64,000 bases of DNA, taken from NCBI GenBank assembly GCA_963277665.1, contig OY728147.1:1258471424-1258535423 (forward strand). Direction: 5' to 3'. The stretch's first letter is position 1. Each line of letters opens with the position of its first letter. Made by a program: the position numbers and the translations under genes. The notes below the pieces were generated by a model. That model had not been told where the DNA came from and searched no databases. It saw nothing but the letters and a program-made list of their open reading frames with translations. The stretch is from Viscum album. Its lineage: Eukaryota > Streptophyta > Magnoliopsida > Santalales > Viscaceae. Below, in pieces: positions 58,889 through 64,000 of the stretch.

Positions 58889-61800
58889 TGTGAGTAATTT
58901 AAAGACCAGGAATTTCCAAGGGAATTTTTTTTCTTAATTTTATGGAATTTTACAAGTCTGTTGCTTCTAACGACACTTAATTCTGAGGCCCGATGTTCAT
59001 GGTATCAATATTTGAAGTTTTGTTTGGTTATGTTCAGTAAACGTACATGAAGGATTTTCTATATTTTGAACTGCTGCTCGGAATTGCAATCTGAGGGCAC
59101 TGATGAACTCACAGCGCTGGTTTATGCTTAAGGGGACCTTTACTGCAGTTGTGTTTTATTCAGGTTGAAAGTTAATTTTTGGTGTTTAATCTAAAATTAA
59201 ATAACATTGTGTGGTACACAATTTTATTTTGAGAGTTGGTTATTTACTCCCATGGGGAGGTTATTAGTGGGGCCCACACCCACATAACATCCCATGTGTG
59301 GATATTTGGGAGGTGGGGCCTACATGAGCCCCAACCTTTAATATCCCCATAACTCTTTTCAACTCTCTTAAACCCCTTGTTTAATTCTTGACAACTCTCT
59401 CATTTAATTTTGTGGAGCCTCTCCACATTCCACCTACCTCACTGTATTTAATTTTTTACCAATCCATCTCAATTAATTAAACAAATCAACAATTAATTAA
59501 TTAATTATATAGTTTAAATTAATTTGAATTCATGGAATGTTTATTAAAATAATGGAAAGCCTTATTTTAATTTTGGCTTGGAAAATATTGTGCTGGGAAA
59601 TCCTTGGAGAATTAAAAGAGTGATTTTACCTTCCATGAAGAATGACGTCCTCTTCGACGAAGAACGCCGACTCCACGAAGAACGATGACATGCCTTTTCA
59701 TTCCATTATCTGAAAAAAGTGAGGAGATGTTGCATCCTACTTAGATGCACCACGACGTCTTCTAAAATCCTCTTTCCACGACTCTACTATTGAAACCGAG
59801 GTAGGGGTTTGTTTCAATTTTAATTGAATAAAATTGTTCTTCGTCCCTCGTTAAAATTTTGTTTTACCTTTGGCTATTTGATACCACCTAACATGGAGGG
59901 CCTGAGCCGAACGAACATGGCCCGATGACCCTATGATTGTTCTTGGATACTTTGTAGGTGGCAATGAGAGATGGTGGCGATGAACGGAAGCAGAGGCCAT
60001 ACGCCAGCCGCGCAAGGAAGAACCGCAGCACACAACGGTGGGCCGCTCGGCCGACGAAGAACCAGCTGGCTAAAGCTGACCGGGCCGAAGGAGGACTGCG
60101 GCGCTACAAGGGGCATCGTGATGCGGAAGACCACAATCCACGTTCTGCATGCTGCTCATTGGGAAAACCAGCCGGTAGGCGGCCTACCGGGCTGAGGAGA
60201 ACCGTAGATCCAGGAGGGCGCCGCGTTGGACGAACCGCTGCCCGCCCAAGAGGGTCGCTTACACTGAGAAGGCAGACCAGTTTGGGAGGGCTACGCCACT
60301 TGGCGCCACCGGTTCAGGTAGCCGATGGGTTGTTATCCCCTCAGACAGCTCGGCCCCTTTGTGCCTAGCCACTCGGCCAGCCGGCCGAGCGGCGACCAGC
60401 CGGGCCGGGCCAAGCTGTGTCGGGCAGGGCCACGCCCTTCCGGGCCAAACTGCGCCCTCCTGAGCCGGGCCGCGCCCCTTCGGGACAGGCCGCACCTCCC
60501 ACCGGTCCGGGTTGCGTTTATTTAGGCCGTTCCGGAACCCCATGCAGGGTCGGACCCGCTGAACCCGGTCGGGCCGACCCGCCAGCCCACTGGGCCTAAC
60601 GGGCCACGCCCGTACGCTTAAATGCGAATAACTTCACGATCGTAAGTCTGATCGACGCACCATCCGTGGCACTAGGACCCTCATGAAGTGGAATTCCTTC
60701 TGCGATAATCTATGTGAGTTTTGGAAAACTTTGGAAAATGGCCGGGTTTGGAACAAGCGTATTTCCAACCGGGCCCCCGGAGCTAAAATGCTAATAACTC
60801 ACAAACCGGGCGATGATTGACACGTCGTCTGTCACATTGGGTTCCTTTTGACAATACAGAACTTCGGGATACATCAAATCTGGACTTCATGACAGCTGAT
60901 GTATCGACCCCTTGGATCTTGGAGCGAACCCTCCTGGAATTGAGTGTGCTGTATATGGGAACACTAGAGCTAGCTGCGACTGTAATGACTATCATACTAG
61001 AATCCTCCATGGGTTCGGTGACAACGACAACTGTACTGGAATCCTTCATTGGTTCGACAAGGATGAAAACTGTACTGGAATGCTCCATGGGTTCGGCAGT
61101 GATGACAGCTGTACTAGAATCCTCCGTGGGTTCGGCAGCGCCGACAGCTGTACTAGAATCATCCGTGGGTTCAGCAGCGACGACACCTGTTCTAGAATCC
61201 TCCGCGGGTTTGGCAGTGACGACAACTGTACTGTAATCCTTTGTGGGTTCATAAGTAATGATGAATCAGTGACTACATCTGGTCATCTCTATCTCTAAAC
61301 GAAATATGTGTACATGTGTGAGCTGAGTCTTGACTTTCAATCCATATCATGGATGTGATTGCCTTCTTTCCTGGTGGATTGGGTTGTGCTTGAGCTAGAG
61401 AGTTGGAGCCAAACAAGTATTGATGACATAGGTATATGTATAGGCATATACCTAAGTAGAGTTGGTTGATACATAGTGATTGTATCTTTTCTTTGTGGTT
61501 TATCTTTCGTTGATTCTGGGAGACCTTCGGGGGTCTCGGGGTCCCTACTGAGTATTGTTATACACACCCCTTCACGGGCTATGCCCGAACTACGTGGTGT
61601 TGGTTGCAGACGATGGACAACACTGATCGTGGTAGAGACTTGTAGAGCTGGATGGTACTTGGAGGTGGACCACATTGCGGGACATACACTGAGTGGACGG
61701 ATGGGCCCGAGGTACCGAGGAGACCATCTGTACCCACCCTTCAGGTGGGATTCCCGTAGGATGACTAGTGGTTATTGTTTTACTTTTCTGCTGTTGTACT

Positions 61801-62036
61801 AGACTTTCAGTTGTACTATACTTTTCAGTTGGGTTTGTATTCTGGCCCATTTACCTTTCAACACTTACCTTGTATTCAGTATTACCTTTTTCTTACTTCA
61901 TCTTGCATACTCGGTTGTGTTTTTTTACTATCATAAAGGCAAGGCCTTCCCTTTTTATCGGTATTTATAACTTTGGTTCTAGTCGCCAGCCCGTGGCCTA
62001 TAGAAGGTGGGCTTGGGGTAGTCATGGGTCATGACA
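58889..62036 (+). repeat. Element D, 3' LTR
   Basis: Begins TGTGAGTAATTT and ends gggtcatgaca. It pairs with 39010-42090 and carries the same GC-rich block (60360-60620), leader duplication (60615-60860) and 39-bp array (60997-61264). Clearly more diverged from its partner than E's two LTRs are from each other. Confidence 0.9.
60997..61264. repeat. 39-bp tandem array in element D 3' LTR (about 7 units)
   Basis: Units start every 39 bp from 60997 to 61231; the last is partial. There is one unit more than in the 5' LTR (41072-41302). It keeps both strands open for over 100 codons with no gene involved. Confidence 0.9.
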
Positions 62037-64000
62037 CCATGTTGACATAGTATTCAAAATACACATAGATTCATTAGATAAACATTGTTTTTTAAAAGAA
62101 AAAAATGATTGTTTTCATTCAAGAATTAGTGTTCATAATTTTGTTTTTTATGTGTTTAAGGAGTTTTTATGTGGAGAAATATTTTATCTTCAAACCTAAA
62201 TAAACATTTACCATATTTTACCCCCTATAATCTGGGAATTTATTTATAGTTTTTGAGAAACATTAAAATTCATTTTTTTCTCACATACCATCACTCTTAG
62301 TACTTTTGGAATAATATTTCAGCAATAAATTTTGGAAAAGTTAATTTCATACTTTTATATTTTGATAAATTTCATATTTTGGTGTGTGATTTTATGTCAT
62401 TATTTTAAGAATTTGAATAATGGGAATGGGACATAAACATTCATTATGGTGAATTTTAATCAATTATAACATTGAAGAAAAATAAAAATATTAAAATAGT
62501 AAAAAATTATGAAAAAATATGTTGGTGATGTTGAATTATCCATTGTACATGAATTTTGGACACAATTACATCTAAAAAATTAACATAATTTATTTATTAT
62601 ATAATTATATTTTATTTTCATCTCATCATCCAGAAAAAATGAAAAAAATGGAAATTGGATAATTGACATGAAATAATATATTATAATCACTTACTGTATC
62701 ATTGGTCATATCAGATAAAGGGGTGTTTTATTTTACATATAAGGAGAATTTATTGAGTCATATTTCTTTTTATTTCACTTCTAGGTTAAGGCACTTGTAT
62801 TTAAGAATCCAAACACAACATTTTATATTTAAATTCTAAAAAGTTTTTACCAAAAAACCCAAAGAAAAAGAATTTAACATAAAACATTTATCATTACTGA
62901 TAACATTATTGTGTTTCCTAGTATAAAGATATGATAATATTCATAGTGATTTGGTGACATATGCACTTTATAATTATGATCCTAACACATAATTTAATTT
63001 CTATTGTGTAAATAGGGACATAAATATAAATGTGTGGTATTTGTGACTAAGTCGATGATATAATTATTAGGTCAAATTAATTTAAATGTTGGAGTTTAAA
63101 ATGAATGGAAATTTTATATTATTTATTATTCACTATAAAATAATTTTTTTAAATAATATTGAAAATTTTATTACATTTGACAATTCTATGTATTTCGATT
63201 AATATAATAGATGATTTCATAGGGTTTCACCAATAATGTTTTAAAATTGAAGAAACAAATAATATCAATTATATAAATTCATAACTAAAAGTTTTATCCC
63301 AATAATTTCCGAGTATAACTATATTTGTTACAATTTTTTGTTTTATAATCAATTTTAGAATAACTTTGAAAAAGTAAAAATTATAGAATTTCTAAATTTT
63401 TACAATATATTTCTACTTCCTCCATTATGTAAAAATAATAATTATGTCATGAAATTAATTCCTTTATCCATAAATAAATTTTGGATTTCATTTCATTCAA
63501 TTAGACCTAGAGTTAAACCTGACATTAGGTGTCATAAAACCATCTCACAAACATGGACATGTAATTTATGCCAAGATCATGATTATTTTGGTGATGTGAC
63601 AATATCTAGAAAATTATCAGCCTAATTGAGTTTGAATTTCACCTTGAGGTATATAATGTAATGGGGACCTTTGATAAATAATGTCAACATGAGATACTCT
63701 AACTTTATAAATATTAATATGACATGAGATACTGTATCATTGGAATTCAAACATCTAAAGGGCCATAATTTTTTTTAAATATAAAATTACTCCTTAAATA
63801 TATGGAATACTAATATCAAATTTTGAGGGTAAATGATCAAGACATAGGCTAATAACATCAATTAAAACACTTTCATGAAATTAAACCCTTAATTAGACAT
63901 AATGAAGACGCATTTGGAGGTATATAGTTTGTGGGAAATATGGAAACATGTTTTGATAGAATATTTCACCTCCACTTCAATTTCAAGGGTTTTCAATATA
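62037..64000 (+). repeat. Element F, right repeat arm, part 2
   Basis: Continues the arm cut at 39009 and matches 34447-36407 at a steady offset of about 27.59 kb. It runs off the end of the window. AT-rich and without credible reading frames. Its first four bases, ccat, repeat the last four before element D. Confidence 0.5.

Larger units (their letters stand above)
39010..62036 (+). mobile_element. Element D: decayed Ty3/gypsy chromovirus, split by E
   Basis: LTRs 39010-42090 and 58889-62036 flank gag, protease, RT, RNase H, integrase and a chromodomain-like tail in that order. The element was about 11.1 kb before E landed in its RT. A tRNA-Met-like primer site follows the left LTR. The coding parts contain many stops, most of them changes such as CAG to TAG or CGA to TGA that cytosine deamination would give. 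F's repeat arm continues on both sides, so D inserted into F. Confidence 0.92.

Noticed and set aside
60783..61298. Open frames of 101-139 codons in the second LTR of D
   Set aside because: Same 39-bp array. Their ends shift relative to the 5' LTR copy, as expected for chance frames.

Overview
The window is nuclear DNA of a flowering plant, and almost all of it is nested LTR retrotransposons. I base this on plant-type Ty3/gypsy chromovirus proteins (gag, protease, RT, RNase H, integrase, C-terminal chromodomain-like tail), on primer-binding sites resembling the 3' end of initiator tRNA-Met, on LTRs of 2 to over 4 kb, and on very AT-rich, CpG-poor decayed DNA between them. I see no host gene, tRNA, rRNA, CRISPR array or cellular operon. 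Six elements can be separated by their direct-repeat LTRs; I call them A to F. The species cannot be told from this sequence.

Left half (about 0.7-30.3 kb): element A is a very old minus-strand element. Its two LTRs lie at about 683-5375 and 16465-30310. Element B (5971-14828, minus strand) sits in A's internal region. Element C (17181-26383, minus strand, perfect 5-bp target duplication ctctt) sits inside A's right LTR. A and B have only about 2.2-2.4 kb between their LTRs, with gag remnants and no recognisable pol. C has a complete but decayed gag-pol.

Middle (30.3-39.0 kb): AT-rich decayed DNA. It holds one arm of a very degraded direct repeat (F) and faint Ty1/copia-like gag/protease remnants on the plus strand. 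The second arm of F resumes at 62037, so element D landed inside it.

Right half (39.0-62.0 kb): element D (39010-62036, plus strand, 3.1-kb LTRs) is a decayed Ty3/gypsy gag-pol element. Its reverse transcriptase is split by element E (44619-56577, plus strand), the youngest insertion. E has 3.6-kb LTRs about 1% different from each other, a perfect acacc target duplication, intact primer and polypurine sites, and one long gag-pol frame broken only by two in-frame stop codons.

LTR comparison suggests two lineages, each present as an old gag-only copy and a younger gag-pol copy: A with E (shared promoter block and repeated leader motif) and B with D (shared U3 start and tandem arrays at the same LTR position). 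The gene order gag-PR-RT-RH-IN-chromodomain fits the Tekay/Del branch of chromoviruses for C, D and E. I found no new functional system. The most useful second looks are the repeated leader motif, the conserved hairpin next to the polypurine tract, the gag-only structures and the tandem arrays inside LTRs.
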